A DNA stretch of 64,000 nt from Litomosoides sigmodontis. Lineage: Eukaryota > Nematoda > Chromadorea > Rhabditida > Onchocercidae. The position numbers and the translations under genes are program-made. Under the pieces are notes generated by a model, which was given only the letters and a program-made list of their open reading frames with translations, had not been told where the DNA came from and searched no databases. Shown piece after piece: positions 41,101-62,268 of the stretch (positions are counted from its first letter, which is position 1; the number at the start of each line of letters is the position of its first letter). The stretch is from the NCBI GenBank assembly GCA_963070105.1, contig OY718807.1, positions 6,839,483 through 6,903,482 on the forward strand, given 5' to 3'.

Positions 41101-42711
41101 CAAATTCTTGGATGAAATCAAAAAAAGAGGATAACTATAACCTGTATTATTTAAACGTCTACTGAAGTAAGCTTGCTCTAAACCAGCCATATGCTGCTGA
41201 AGACGATTACGATATTTTCCTGCTTCGTCGGTAAAATCATCATCATCAAATCTAATTTTTTTCAAAGCTGATGTAGACTGAGTTATTTGTGAACCACTGG
41301 CATCAGGTACCATTCGTTGTGAATGTGTGCCAATGTTGCCGGTCGGTTCATCTTTCATTAATGCCTGCATAATGAACCAGAATAACTGAGCTGCGACTAT
41401 ACAATTGTACTACAAAAAAGAGATGTATTTTTCAACACATAAAAGCAAAAAGTGCAAACAGAAAAGTAACGAGACGACGGGAAACAAAAATCAAAAGAAT
41501 TACTTATTAAGTGAAGGCCAAAATAGTTCTTTTAACATAAAGCATAAATAATCACTTGAATCGAAGCTTTATCACTCCGTAAAATGGATAGCTCATTTTG
41601 GAGCTGTTTGAGCTTCTCCTCTCGTTGTGTAATCATTTCATCAATGAACTCCTTGAGCAACATGTTTTTTCTCCGAGCAACATTATTGCTGATCTGTTCA
41701 CGTCGCTTTTTCAGAATGTCCATAAAATGATCCAAGAAGGGAGCATCCGCATTCAAAGCCAAGTCAATCAATTTTTCACTTGTTAACTCCAAGCCATCAG
41801 TTCTACCCTGCAAATGCAAAAGAAATATGACACATTATAAAGGCAGAAATGAAGAAGAAATATTTTACTAGCGGAAGTAATGAATCAAACAAATCATTTG
41901 CAGGTGAAAAAATAAAAAAAAATAAAACCAACACTGGCTGCTGCAAGACTGCGCGCTGTCTTCATATTACGCCGAATTACATCCACAATACTCGCAGCCG
42001 TAAAATTAGGAAAGATAATTGGACCTGATCGCGGATCTAAACCTCGACTACATACAGGACATCGCAAAGAACGTTCCAAATGTGCACTAATACATTCGCG
42101 GCTGAAATATGATCCCACTATTTAAATTCTCTTCGAGAAATGTTATGAGTCCTCGCAGAATTCATAGTATCTGCTGCTGCTGGACGCTTCTTTCCCTATA
42201 TTCCGGTAAATTATGCATTGCTGGATTTAGGAAATATTGAATACACCAAATCAATGTAATATACCAGAATGAATGACCACATAGCGTCGAGTACGGTTCG
42301 CGGAAAAGTTGCAAGCAAATCGGACTGAAATAGTAACTTAGTTCATTTCTAATTTACTTAATTTAGTTTATTTGAACTAATGAAATATTAGTATAAATGT
42401 TGCAATATGATAATTTCCATTTTTGCAAAAAAGTAACTCACGCAGCTAGGACATCCAACCAAGAAAAATCCTCGTCCCGTGAGATTTTCCTTCCATTTTT
42501 GTTAGAAAGAAATTAAAAAGGCAGAAATTAGAAAGAGCCGATAAACGCACCAATCATAAAGACTTTTCAACTGTTGCTCATAGCTCGAGGAAGAAAGCGT
42601 GGATGGTTCAGATAACGGGTCATTAATGTTCCCGCTAGGATCCTCCAGTGCCTCGTCTTCCGAAATTGACTGAGCTACCGGACGTTTACGGATGTATCGA
42701 CCTGCTGACAT
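38168..42711 (-). CDS. cop1: E3 ubiquitin-protein ligase COP1 (RFWD2), 14 exons
   Basis: RING-type E3 ligase and substrate receptor of CUL4-DDB1 complexes that drives degradation of transcription factors such as c-Jun and ETS proteins in mammals. Exons from the 5' end: 42551-42711, 42265-42324, 41933-42101, 41556-41807, 41142-41364, 40387-40549, 39906-40049, 39688-39796, 39460-39531, 39159-39276, 38860-38977, 38558-38682, 38315-38463, 38168-38230. About 641 residues (human 731). The RING is perfect C3HC4: Cys54, 57, 69, His71, Cys74, 77, 88, 91. A coiled coil follows (about 130-215), then a linker, then seven WD40 blades from about 340. Matches to human COP1 include [50 protein letters not shown] and the C-terminal [13 protein letters not shown]. 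At the start of exon 39460-39531 no AG precedes the conserved EHE codons; the first usable AG drops them. Confidence 0.93.
40807..40846. repeat. Perfect 14-bp inverted repeat
   Basis: Arms TTCTTGATCAGTCT (40807-40820) and its exact reverse complement (40833-40846) with a 12-base spacer, in a COP1 intron. Each arm itself contains the palindrome TGATCA. Confidence 0.9.
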
Positions 42712-44349
42712 CACGGCAAACAGGCCTACACAAATGCAAGGAGATATATCGCACCAAACTTCGCAGACACAGGAAAATATCACAAATCACTACACTTCTC
42801 GTATACTAGCGAGCCTGAAAACCACAGCAAACCACGCGTTACAAGCCATTTCACTACGAAGCCAATATGGCTGTGTCGGATGATTTCACTACAAGTAGGA
42901 AAAGTCAATTCGGAGAGCTGTGAAGAGTTCAATTTTTATTTTAAGATACTCAACGAAGGGAACCCTCTCCCTTTCGGAATCTTTTCGTACACGTAAACGC
43001 CCACTGCATTTCATTACTGTTTAATACATTCACATTTCATAAACGTCCTGTCTTTTCACATATCATTTATTCTTGGCTTACTCATTGAACCTCTGGACAC
43101 TACCATTTTATTTATGCCTCGTTTAAAAGGATACTATGGAATTCTTCATGCTAGCACAGTAAGCTAAAGAGCATCAACTAGCTACTTGAGTTTTTAACTC
43201 TTCATTAAGAACGCTTCCTGCTCATCCAAGCAATTTCATATTTTCGATTTTTGTAAAAATTCTATACGATTGAAAACTAGGTCCTCAAATTTCCTCTCAA
43301 CGCCAAACAAGTTTGTTTATTCACTTGTTACATTTGAATGCGAATAATTTCACCTGCCTTTTAAATACTACCATCATCACAAAAATTCAAACATAGCAAT
43401 TACAACTGTTTGAAAAGACAAATGTTACAATTTTTTAAATTATGTCGATAAATTTCTGGAATGAAAACATGCACAAATTATGAAAATGGATGAATAAATA
43501 CAAAATAGAAAGTGCAGGTTGGAAAATTAAATCTAAAAACCTGCGAAAAGCACACAGGATAAAACAATTGCAGCACTATAATGGAAAAGCAATAGTTATT
43601 CGGTTTCCCGCGAATTTTATATTTAGGATTCCTAGCAACTACAAAGCATTCTTTCCTAATTTTATACAAATCCTAATCATAATTGTTAGAAAAGTGCTGT
43701 ATCAAATGGCTCTGTACAACAAACGAGAGAAGCAAATCAAGCATGAATACTATTTGTTACAGTAGAAAAATACCAACTAATACATTATAAGTAATGAATA
43801 TGTTTTCTTTATTTTTAAAATAATAAAAAAACACCTAAAATTCTGAATACGACATAGAGCTGCTTGTTACAGACAATGGAAGACTTTCACTGTCTAGTCT
43901 TCCGCTAAAACTCAAAGAATATAAAAAGTAAACGAAAGCATTATGGCACGCATCTGATTTGGAGATCTCATAAAGTGTACTGAAACAAGAAATACGTTCC
44001 CAAAAACTCCCGGAATCAAACATCACACTGCTACTACGATAGTCCGTCTGAATTCATGTGAAAGAAGATGAAAGAAAAGAATCGATAGTAATACAGAAGG
44101 TACACTGCTTGTATAATTTCGTTCTCATAAAATGGAATGTACACAATTAAAAATGGTTCTTCATTAACAAATGTTTCTAAAATGCTCTTTTGTAAGCACA
44201 TTCCCTCATCAACCTTTGTTGAAATGTCAGCATGCCAAAAGTTAAACTCAAGGCGAAATTTAAATTACAAAAACTGGATCAAAAAAGATACTGAATTAAC
44301 TAAACAAGTGAGGATGACGAAACTTTTGGAACGGCGTATAAATATGAAA
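42712..44349. other. Intergenic region between GAK and COP1
   Basis: GAK ends at 44350 and COP1 starts at 42711 on the same strand. The 1.6-kb gap is too long for a typical nematode operon. A minus-strand frame at 43835-44026 ends in a Ser-rich stretch (SESLPLSVTSSSMSYSEF), but no gene structure is convincing. Confidence 0.5.
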
Positions 44350-53795
<9,446 letters not shown>

Positions 53796-54492
53796 CCTGC
53801 AAATAATCACTAATTTCGTCTTGCGGCTTTTTGTGGGCACAGAAAAGAACATTGCATTAAATAACAGTATTAGGTAGGCAAGTGAAGGGGAACAAAGGAA
53901 AACATTCCTTTAAGCTTCAAAATTCTCTTGAAATTTTCTACCGCTCCACCAAACAGTACTCCTTCCTCTCCACCACCACACCGCTACACTAATCCTTTGC
54001 AGCAAGCGAAGCACACCACTCATGCTGGCTACTTGGAACTGAAACCCGCTGAGTGTTGGTTGAGTTGGATTGCAGTCTATGGAAGGTTGTGTCCTGCTGT
54101 TGTTAACTACGATTATCACGTAAACTGTGATGATGGCAGTGAGAGGGAGGATTCCACGTTGCACGTCATTTCGCTCCATCATCGTTTCTCATCATTCCAC
54201 GCATCGCTTTCACGACATTTTCATGTCTCGAACTCAGTCAACATTGTTTGCTCTTTGTAGAAATTTTCCTATTCATTCCTTTCATTTTAGTGTATTTCTC
54301 GTAAATTTCACCATCCTCTAGCATCTCTCGAATTTCAGGTCTGCCTTAGAATTGACATGTGTGAGACTGTCGTAATCACTCCTTTCATAAACACTTCAAA
54401 CTTTTAAGAAAACAGGTTTTTTTTGTCGCAAAGGAGTGGGAACTACTTCAGATGAATTATCGTTGTCTGCAAATATCTGTTTCATTTTTTAG
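53796..54492. promoter_or_regulatory. Bidirectional promoter region of GAK and CDC26
   Basis: GAK (minus) and CDC26 (plus) start head to head with under 700 bp between start codons. On the minus strand tttgcag stands one base before the GAK ATG. On the plus strand ttttttag directly abuts the CDC26 ATG. Both look like spliced-leader acceptors. Core promoter elements were not identified. Confidence 0.55.
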
Positions 54493-54787
54493 ATGCTTCG
54501 AAGACAGCCCACGGAAATTGTGCTGAAACTGGATGAAATCGATGAAATGATAATGGAAATGAAGAAACGCGTTGCTGTTGTACGTTTCTACAAATGCTTC
54601 AATTTTTATCGTTTTCGTAACGAATAATAGATGTTTTTCTGCGTTGTAGGAGGGTGAAGAAGTAGAAGTTTTGACACAGAATGCTGCACGAACACGCATA
54701 GGTGCGCCATCACCTCGAATTCGAATGACGCAGGCATCCGATACGCAGCACGTGAACATTTCAAGTAACGCTACTAATATACCGTAA
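54493..54787 (+). CDS. cdc26: Anaphase-promoting complex subunit CDC26 (APC12)
   Basis: Small subunit of the APC/C ubiquitin ligase that inserts into the TPR groove of CDC16/APC6 and stabilises it, and so supports mitotic cyclin and securin destruction. Two exons, 54493-54579 and 54650-54787, 74 residues (human 85). The N-terminus MLRRQPTEIVLKLDEID is the family signature, with the buried Met-Leu-Arg-Arg start followed by a predicted helix. The tail after residue 30 is polar and poorly conserved, as in other species. The start is fixed by homology and by the acceptor that abuts the ATG. Confidence 0.9.
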
Positions 54788-55846
54788 TTTTGGAGTTCGC
54801 TCACCTTCTTGCGTAGTAAAGGTATAACTGACAGATAATAATGTCCTTTTTGTACACAATATTTTGTTTGGTAATTACAAATTGCACTGTATTAATGGAA
54901 GATGAAACGATTTGAATCTTTTTTTGTGACGCTTGCATCAAATGATCTTGAAGTACAGTGAAATGTTCAAGTTAAGAAAGCGTTCTCTGAGTGATTAGAA
55001 TCTGAGCCTTACAAGTATTTTTTTGAATTTATTGGTCGTTAACATGTATCACGTTTTCAAATGTTCGAAAAATAACCATATCTTTAAATTTGAGTTGCAT
55101 GTCTCAATACATGATCATGGCTGCTTGAAATTTTTACTAATATCTAAATTTTGCAAAGCTAGTTTTCCTGCTGGAACTTTCTGCCTCAGGAACTTAATTC
55201 CATTTCTCTGTGTGTTCTAAGCTTTAGAATTGCTGCTTATAGAACATTAAATTAATGGAATGACCGAGGAAATTGTTTCCGAGCATTTTCTACATATATT
55301 TCACGAAATCAATTTCCTTTTTTCTAAACTCCAGAAGAGCAGGTTTTATGTGTTTTCATCTAACAGTTTACGGAAACTGTTTGCTCCGCATCTTCAAATA
55401 GTTCCTTTATTCATCACTGGAGCCAGCACCATTTTGGAGCCTTTAATGAGACTCCCCCGCCTGGAATCCACCCTGACCACTAATTGAATGCGATAGAATG
55501 TTTAGCTATCGTGTCCGACAAAGGGTAACTAGAAGTATGAATCTGTACAAAGTTTTCTCGAAAGCATAAAGTTAAATTTATACTGAAATTGGGAAAAAAA
55601 CAATAAACGATAGTGTAAATGGCACTTCCTTGAGAATGTTTTTTATGAAACATAAGTCCTGGAGACATTTTCCATTTTTGCAGCACAAAACATAGCAAAA
55701 AAAAGGAAATCGATCCTAAAAATTAAAAAATGAAATAGCACATAATTCGAATTGTACTTGTAAAAAAATACAGCACGTTTTTCTTTCAGCACAACATTCC
55801 ACCACACCTCACTAAATTATGTGTATAAAATAATAATGCTGATCTA
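54788..55846. other. Region between convergent CDC26 and IWR1 genes
   Basis: Noncoding. CDC26 and IWR1 end tail to tail here, so both 3' UTRs should lie in this 1.06 kb. No other gene recognised. Confidence 0.6.
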
Positions 55847-57561
55847 TTAATTATTTCCATCACCTTCGCTATCATCCTCATCATAGAAACCCATTTCACC
55901 AATATGTTTCTCCAGGTCTTCGTAATCATCAGACCCATCTGATGTCGTGTCTTCGTTTGAACCACAACCAGAAGTATGCTGAAATTAGTGATTAACATTA
56001 AAATACGACGCTGTTAATACATGGCTAAAAATATTCTACAGTGGTGAGGAATATCGAAGTACTACCGCCACGCTGCGTGAAGTGCTGACCAATCATTAAC
56101 AAAAGCATAATAAAACACATAAACGTATGTAAAAGCTAAAAAAAGGGTTTCTAGAAAGTATGACATTATATATATATATATATATAAGGCTTCCTGTTCC
56201 ATTAAAGTCACCTTTCTGTCATGTAAAGTTTATACATAGAACTTACCTCGGATTCATCAGGGTAATCGTTACGCCAGTTGTTCTCATCATTCGAATCCTC
56301 ATCGTCTTCTGCACTACTTTCCGTATCTTCGCCATCATACAATAAATTACCGGTATTTGCTAAGCGAACCTAAAAGCAGTAAACTCAAAATTTTTGCGAT
56401 CAAATTTCAGTAAAGGTATTAAATATGGTAAACAGTTAAAAAATAAAAAAAAGAATTTCAAAATATTACATCCCGAATTTGGTAAGCCATACATCCATCA
56501 GTCTTGGAACTCCAATAATAATCGAAAATGAAATCCTAAATATAGCATTATCAGAATTATTTTTTTGCCATTTCAATTTGTTAGAATTTATTAAGTTAAG
56601 TAAACCAAGGATTCGCAATGACTCTTGTCCAAAACCTTAATGTTACTGTGAGGTCACTTGCAAGATGAGGTTTATAATATGAGGTTTAATAAGGAAGGGT
56701 TTCTGAATTAACTGAACGGAACTAACTTCATCATCTTGATTGCTTAGCGAAACTAACGGCTCTCCATTTAGTGTTATTTGACTTGATTTGATGGTCGTTT
56801 CGCCAATTACTTTGATGTTAGACGATGGTTCTTCCACATAATCTTTCATTAGTTCCAAAGGATTACTAGATAAAACATCACTGTTATTACTTTTATCCTC
56901 TGTTGTTCCGTCAGTGTTGGCTGATGGTGTTTTTGCATTCACAGTGTCCTGATGTGGATCCACATCGATGATGTTGAAATGTTGTGAGTGAATCGCACTG
57001 CTGAATCCTAACTAGAATAAACTATTTTGAACATTAACATATTTGATTTAACGGACTAAAATCAATGAACAATTGAATTTTGATCTCTATATTTATAAAA
57101 TTAACAGATAAAAAGTACGAGAATGTTTCATATCCTATAAAAATAATGGTCATAGATGTCTTTCCTAACTCAGATATTCCAGATCCCACATTAAAAAATG
57201 AATAGCATACAAGTTACTTATCGACAATAAAATTACTTGGGAAGTTAAAGTCAACTGTCACTTTTTCTAAACGATACAGATGTTTTCCTGTGCAAATGGA
57301 TCGTGCAAACATGCAAGCATCTTAAAAAGGAGTTTTATCATTTCATTCAGATCACAACTAAAAGATTCAACTAAATACCTTTAAATCTGAAGTTCGAAAG
57401 CAAATGATCGGCTCTGTTACGGATGGGGTATGTTTTGCACGCTTCAGTGAAATGATCAAAGCACTATGTGGATCCGCAGTTCGTTTTCGACGCACACGAA
57501 ATACGGTTGGGCAAAATAACGGTGAGGAAGATGAAGGTGATGCCAGATGATTTGCAAACAT
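55847..57561 (-). CDS. RNA polymerase II nuclear import factor IWR1 / SLC7A6OS
   Basis: Adaptor that binds assembled Pol II and links it to importin for nuclear entry, then recycles. Exons from the 5' end: 57379-57561, 57256-57320, 56727-57011, 56470-56535, 56247-56369, 55847-55978; about 284 residues. The N-terminus has the conserved basic VFRVRRKRTADPHSALI and LKRAK. The central family block reads DFIFDYYW, and the acidic C-terminal block NENNWRNDYPDE-type reads SNDENNWRNDYPDESE, matching human DENSENNWRNEYPEEE. An extended acidic tail (SDDYEDLEKHIGEMGFYDE) ends the protein. The exon 1-2 junction is unresolved: the strong donor AAAG/gtattt is off by one base with the acceptor at 57321, and a weaker donor nearby restores frame. 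The ATG is 58 bp from the RPB11 stop. Confidence 0.87.
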
Positions 57562-57619
57562 CGTTTCAAATGAATAAAAATTTAGAAAAGAAAAAAGACG
57601 AAGTGAATTGCGATGCTAC
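57562..57619 (-). other. 58-bp intercistronic spacer of RPB11 and IWR1
   Basis: Lies between the RPB11 TAA (57620-57622) and the IWR1 ATG (57561). It is pyrimidine-rich (tcttttttcttttct on the coding strand), like the U-rich intercistronic element of nematode operons. No clear AG acceptor stands between that tract and the ATG. The spacing is shorter than the roughly 100 bp typical of Caenorhabditis operons. Confidence 0.5.
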
Positions 57620-58597
57620 TTACTCGTTTGCTTCTCGGCGTTCTTTGATAGCTTCCTGAAAAAAAAAGTATTAAGTAAACTACATTGCTCGGAAGGTCCA
57701 TATATCACAAACAATCCCTTCAAATTTTTTCATTCATTATATTGCAAAATATTAACTTGCCTTGTTCAAAGATTCATAAAATGTTCTTTATAATCATTCA
57801 TACATATTAAAAAAAATGTGCCGCTTGCAGATACTTGGATTATTTATGAGCAGCAAAGCTGAAATCTTAATGATATATGAAAAATGCACTCACTCTGAAT
57901 CGTTCTTCAAACAAGGAGAACTCAGCCATAAGATCCGTGATGGCACTAGTTAGAGCGTCAGCAGGAGTAGTATCAGATGTTGTTTGTACTCTAAGTATAA
58001 ACTTGTGCTCTAGTGGATGTGGACACTTATAACCGGCAAATAATACCTGCGGATCTTTCAGCAACTGGCTGTAAAATGTATAGAAATGAATTTTGCAGAA
58101 AAGCGACAGAGTAGAAAAAGGAAAGAGAATATACTATGCTACCTATTCGTAATATTCTCACAACATTTTGTTACTAAGAACACTTAAAGTACACACTTGC
58201 ATTTTGTTACACAAACAATTTTAGCTTGAAGATTAATCTAACAAAATTATAAGTGCTCTGCTACAAAATCAACCCTCAATTATTCGGTAGCAAATAGATA
58301 CAATTTTAATCAACGGAAACGCCGGTCAAATGATCGTTAAATTTCAAAAGCAGAGATGTCGGTTTATTTCATCAATTTAAAGCTTCACCCCATAAAGAGA
58401 CGATTAAATTAATTTTTAGCTGTAATAAATTATATTGTTTAATGAGAAACAAACTGTTTGAGGAGATTCCCGATCGTGTGATCTTCCTTGTTCACGGTAA
58501 ATATAGCGGCGTTGGGTACTTTAGTGTCTTTCTCGATAGCTATCTTCTTCTCACCATCAAATACCAGAAAAGATTCGAAAGGCGCCGGAGCGTTCAT
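57620..58597 (-). CDS. rpb-11: DNA-directed RNA polymerase II subunit RPB11 (POLR2J)
   Basis: Alpha-like subunit that dimerises with RPB3 and nucleates Pol II assembly. Three exons from the 5' end: 58455-58597, 57894-58068, 57620-57655; 117 residues, the same length as human POLR2J. Family sequence is clear throughout: [78 protein letters not shown], with a short nematode-style tail [11 protein letters not shown]. An acceptor-like cagattag lies three bases before the ATG (trans-splicing). It is the upstream gene of a tight pair with IWR1. Confidence 0.96.
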
Positions 58598-60054
58598 AAA
58601 CTAATCTGAATTACTGTCGAAATGACACGCAAATTCAATAAACAATTTAGCACCTCCAGGACTCTTATTCAAAAGGGTGCCATGACCCTCATTGAAGTTT
58701 AAACAACAAGGTGATAAGTATTCCCTAATATCACAGCGACATAGAGCTCCCAAAATTCCAGCTAAATGACACCACGGGAATAGAAGAAGCATAGAACCTC
58801 GAAACCCCCTTCACCAACCCATCTTCTAAACCCGAGTGTCCATTAATTCAGACCAATACGTTATGCTACAAAAATTTACCCATAAGGCAAATGCACGTCT
58901 CATGAGTGCGGGGTACCCAGATATTCCCCAACGTTAATTTGATGTCGCACTTCACTGGACGCAGAGGTACGGATCCAGAGGGCGACATCTAGGATTGTGG
59001 AACTTTGCGTGAACGTACGTATCTATCGTGTTAAAAAGCGAAACTTCAGATACGTCTTGTTGGCTATCCTTGTGACAAGTCATGAATCATTGACCTGCCA
59101 TGTTTTTGTTTTCAAAAATCATGTTGCTGACATAACTTCACAGTATCTAACTCAAGATTGAAGAGAGGAAAATAGATGAGGCAAAGCTAGAATTGGAACT
59201 TTTTGCCTATCTTCTTTTTTGGTTGAAAAACCGCTAAAATGCGCTTGCAGCACATACTCGTCATCAATCCATTCTTGCTGCCTAACAAAATGAAACGAAC
59301 TGTCTGAGCTCTGAGTTCTTGAGCAGCGCAATGTTTTAAAAGTATTTCGCGGTCACTCTCGTAATAACCAAAATTTCCACTGGACACTGAGAAAACTTGA
59401 TGGTGATGATAATTTATTGCTATAGTATTACTCTCTTATTCTTGGCCTCTTATTGCTTTGGCTCAGAAATGAGACTTCATGGAATATTTCAAATGAAGTC
59501 TGACTGGCAGCAGAACCAATAAAAATCCCAGGTGGGTGGGGCGATGTATATTGCTGATATTTGCGGATACGGTAGGGAGGTTTAATGCGCATAAATTTGG
59601 GAGAAAATAAGCTTGAAGTAAGCTTGATGCATTTCCTGGGATGATACTCGATGCTTGCGCATTGACATCATCTAATTCATCATTGTCATTATTACTATTA
59701 CTACCACTATCAAAATGCCCATAGTAGCGGAAAATCTCGACCATTTCTTTAATAATCAAAGGTTATTTTCAACTATTCAATTTTAGAATGCCAATCACTT
59801 AGAGAGGTGTTCGGGTTTTTATTTCAGTTTTGCTTAGTTAAAATTGACAAATATGATAAGTTTCACAGGATAAATTATCAATATTTGGTTATAGGTAAAA
59901 AAAGCTCTTCTGCTGCGAACTTTATGCAAATTATGATTAAATGTTAGTTGAGACTTAGCGATACCATGAGCTGTAGAGATAGCCGAAAATTCAGTAGCAG
60001 TTTTATTTTAACCTTGAATTTTCTTTGCAATTATGATTGTTTTTCATCTTGCAG
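58598..60054. other. Upstream region of RPB11 and LIM gene, with unexplained open frames
   Basis: Between RPB11 (minus) and the LIM exons (plus). About 58800-59060 is visibly richer in GC than its surroundings. Minus-strand frames at 58601-58792, 59187-59387 and 59463-59759 are open, and in the last of these two frames overlap with protein-like composition (FRYYGHFDSGSNSNN in one; KFMRIKPPYRIRKYQQY in the other). No domain recognised. This may be an old gene fragment or chance. Confidence 0.4.
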
Positions 60055-60589
60055 CACAATAGATTTAGACAGTGAATCATCAACAGCTTCACCTAAGCCT
60101 GAAACATTTAATTCATCGCGTAGAGGTAAAATACTTATATTATTTCAAAAAGTTCACCTACCAAAAGGTAACGAAGCAGATTCAGTGACGCCATGTTAGA
60201 TTAAATGCGATAAACTTGCTTAAATTATATTATCAATTTTTGAAAAGTCACTTTAATTGACTTGACGGACGTTTGCCAAACGATACAGGCGCTTATTTGT
60301 AGAAGATTGCGATGATATGACGATACCGCCCACGCTTCGTAGTGGAGTACATTGCAGTGGTTGCGGATTTCAGATTAAGGAGAAGTATGTGTTAAAGGTA
60401 GCATTCGCTATTTACTTCATTTGAATTTGAAATAACTTTGTTTATTTACGCTGACTTGTCACAATATCAGGTTGAAAACAGTTGCTGGCACGAAAACTGC
60501 TTGATCTGCTGTACTTGTCGGACTCCTCTTAGCGGTTCGACCTGTTATTCACGCAACGGTCAATTCTACTGCAAAGCGGATTACATGAT
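60055..60589 (+). CDS. LIM-domain protein, probably LIM-homeobox, partial
   Basis: Three consecutive exons, 60055-60125, 60303-60397 and 60471-60589, splice in frame (phase 1, 0, then 2 out). They encode a Ser-rich leader and one complete LIM zinc-finger pair: CSGC (first Cys pair), WHENC, CCTC, then CYSRNGQFYCKADY. Spacing fits the first LIM domain of LIM-homeodomain transcription factors. Similarity is shared between LMX1 (lim-6) and LHX6/8 (lim-4) classes, and I cannot choose. The donor AT/gtaggt at 60589 leads onward, but no second LIM domain or homeodomain was found in the remaining 3.4 kb, so the gene continues beyond the window. The 5' exon that supplies the first two bases before 60055 was also not found. 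Confidence 0.8.
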
Positions 60590-62229
60590 GTAGGTGCTAT
60601 GATTGAATTAATTAAAAATTAATTATAATGCTATTGTTTTGTTTATTTGACATAATTCACTTACATTTCAAGATCTAATCAATTAGATACATTTATAGTT
60701 CTCTTTTCTCCCTTGGGAGCAATGAAGATTTGTTCAATCAGTAGAATGAATAAGTTAATGAAACCATCTGAACTGTTATTTTAATAGGAAACTAAAGACA
60801 AATATTTCGACGATATATGGAAAACATTTTTGTGATTCAATACCATCTCTACTTTTCATATTTACACCTTTTCAATTTTTAATTGGAACTTTTTCCCACC
60901 AAATATCTGTCTTGAAAAGGAAGATTAGCTGTAACACTCATTTAATGTCGCTGCTAAAGTTGACGAAATCTTTTGTTATCGGAGAGTGAGATAAACAAAA
61001 AAAGGCATTTTATGTTGCAACCAGAAATTTTTGAAATGTTCAAGTTTTTCAAGCAACAGTGCTCCTCATTACTGATCTTTTCGCTGTCGGCTTAACAAAG
61101 AAAGGATTTTGTTGGAACAATAAACGAAACAATGTCGATCGATTCTTTAAAATGTTAATTTTTTGAAAGGAGCAGATACTTTCAGCTATCAAAAAAGAAT
61201 TAGCACAATTGCTTATCAATAATTTTTGGAGGGTATTTTTGGTGATAAAATTGTTGTCTACGAGTTTGAATTATTTGGAAGAAGGGAGATGGTACAGGGA
61301 AATATCGGGAAACTCCGGTAATAGCAGAAATTGTCGGAGTGATTGGAAAATATGTGTTGGAGAATAATATCTTGCATGCTTAGACCATTTGCTGCAGCTG
61401 CTCGTTTTGCGGTGCGGTAAGCGATGTGTTGTTGCAGCTGCAACATTTGACACTTTGACAAATAGAATGTGGCAACGAGGCTTCTTCCTTACAATCACAT
61501 TAGCTTAAGGCTTAAGCAGTTCACATGGAAGTCAAACTTATTACTTTCCGCAACTTTCTTGATAGGAGATTTATCGTAGTTGCAAGAGAATTAGCTTATT
61601 GCAGAAAAATCATGAGAATTTCGCCAACTATTAGATTATAAATTGTAAAATTTGAAAGACTGATCTTTTCTTCCAATTTTTTCCCCTCTGTTATCTTTCA
61701 TTTCTAACATTTAAATATTTGAGAGCAGTAGAGCAAATCTTTTGATCATCAAAATCACTTCATTGCACTTTTGTCTTTCCAGTTAGTGATTGCAGCAATC
61801 TTTAAATTCTCTTCTTTTGTCGAGCACAAATTGCTAATTTGCAAATGAGTATATTAAGTCGTATTATCATGTACATAATGCGGTAGAGCGAAATCAAATT
61901 TTAGGACAACCTTTGCTTAGCATTTAAAAAAAAAAAAAAAAGGGCGATTTCCATATAAGCTTTGAAATTTCTAAAGTTCTCATTTATTGCAAGCAATTTT
62001 AAGAAAAATTCATGATGAAAGTTGTTTTTCTTTTTTTCATATCAATGAAGCATAGGAAGGAGAGAATGAGTGGGAGAAGATATGAGCAGACAGACAATCG
62101 TCGTGTGGCATTCACAATTGCCATTAGCTTACGGTATTTGCATTAACTTCCGGACGTTGTCCTTCCTCTTCAGATCTCATCTGTTACCCCCTTCCTATTC
62201 CAATTCCTTCCAACATACAGCTATATGTA

Positions 62230-62268
62230 GGTGGGCATGCGTGTGCGTGCGTGTGCGTGCGTGTGCGT
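62230..62268. repeat. Alternating GCGTGT tract
   Basis: Nearly perfect alternating purine-pyrimidine run of GCGTGT units. Such tracts can adopt Z-form DNA. Located in the presumed LIM-gene intron. Confidence 0.85.

Noticed and set aside
42440..42486. Apparent COP1 exon between the first exon and the RING exon, encoding GCPSC
   Set aside because: It has Cys residues and a good donor, but including it breaks frame. Joining 42551 directly to 42324 gives a perfect C3HC4 RING.
43490..43765. 91-codon plus-strand basic frame
   Set aside because: AT-rich Lys/Ile/Asn composition expected by chance, no signals, between two minus-strand genes.
61258..61498. Two overlapping minus-strand frames, one Gln/Ala-rich
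   Set aside because: No splice or start context, opposite to the surrounding LIM gene, and low complexity around CAGCTGC words.
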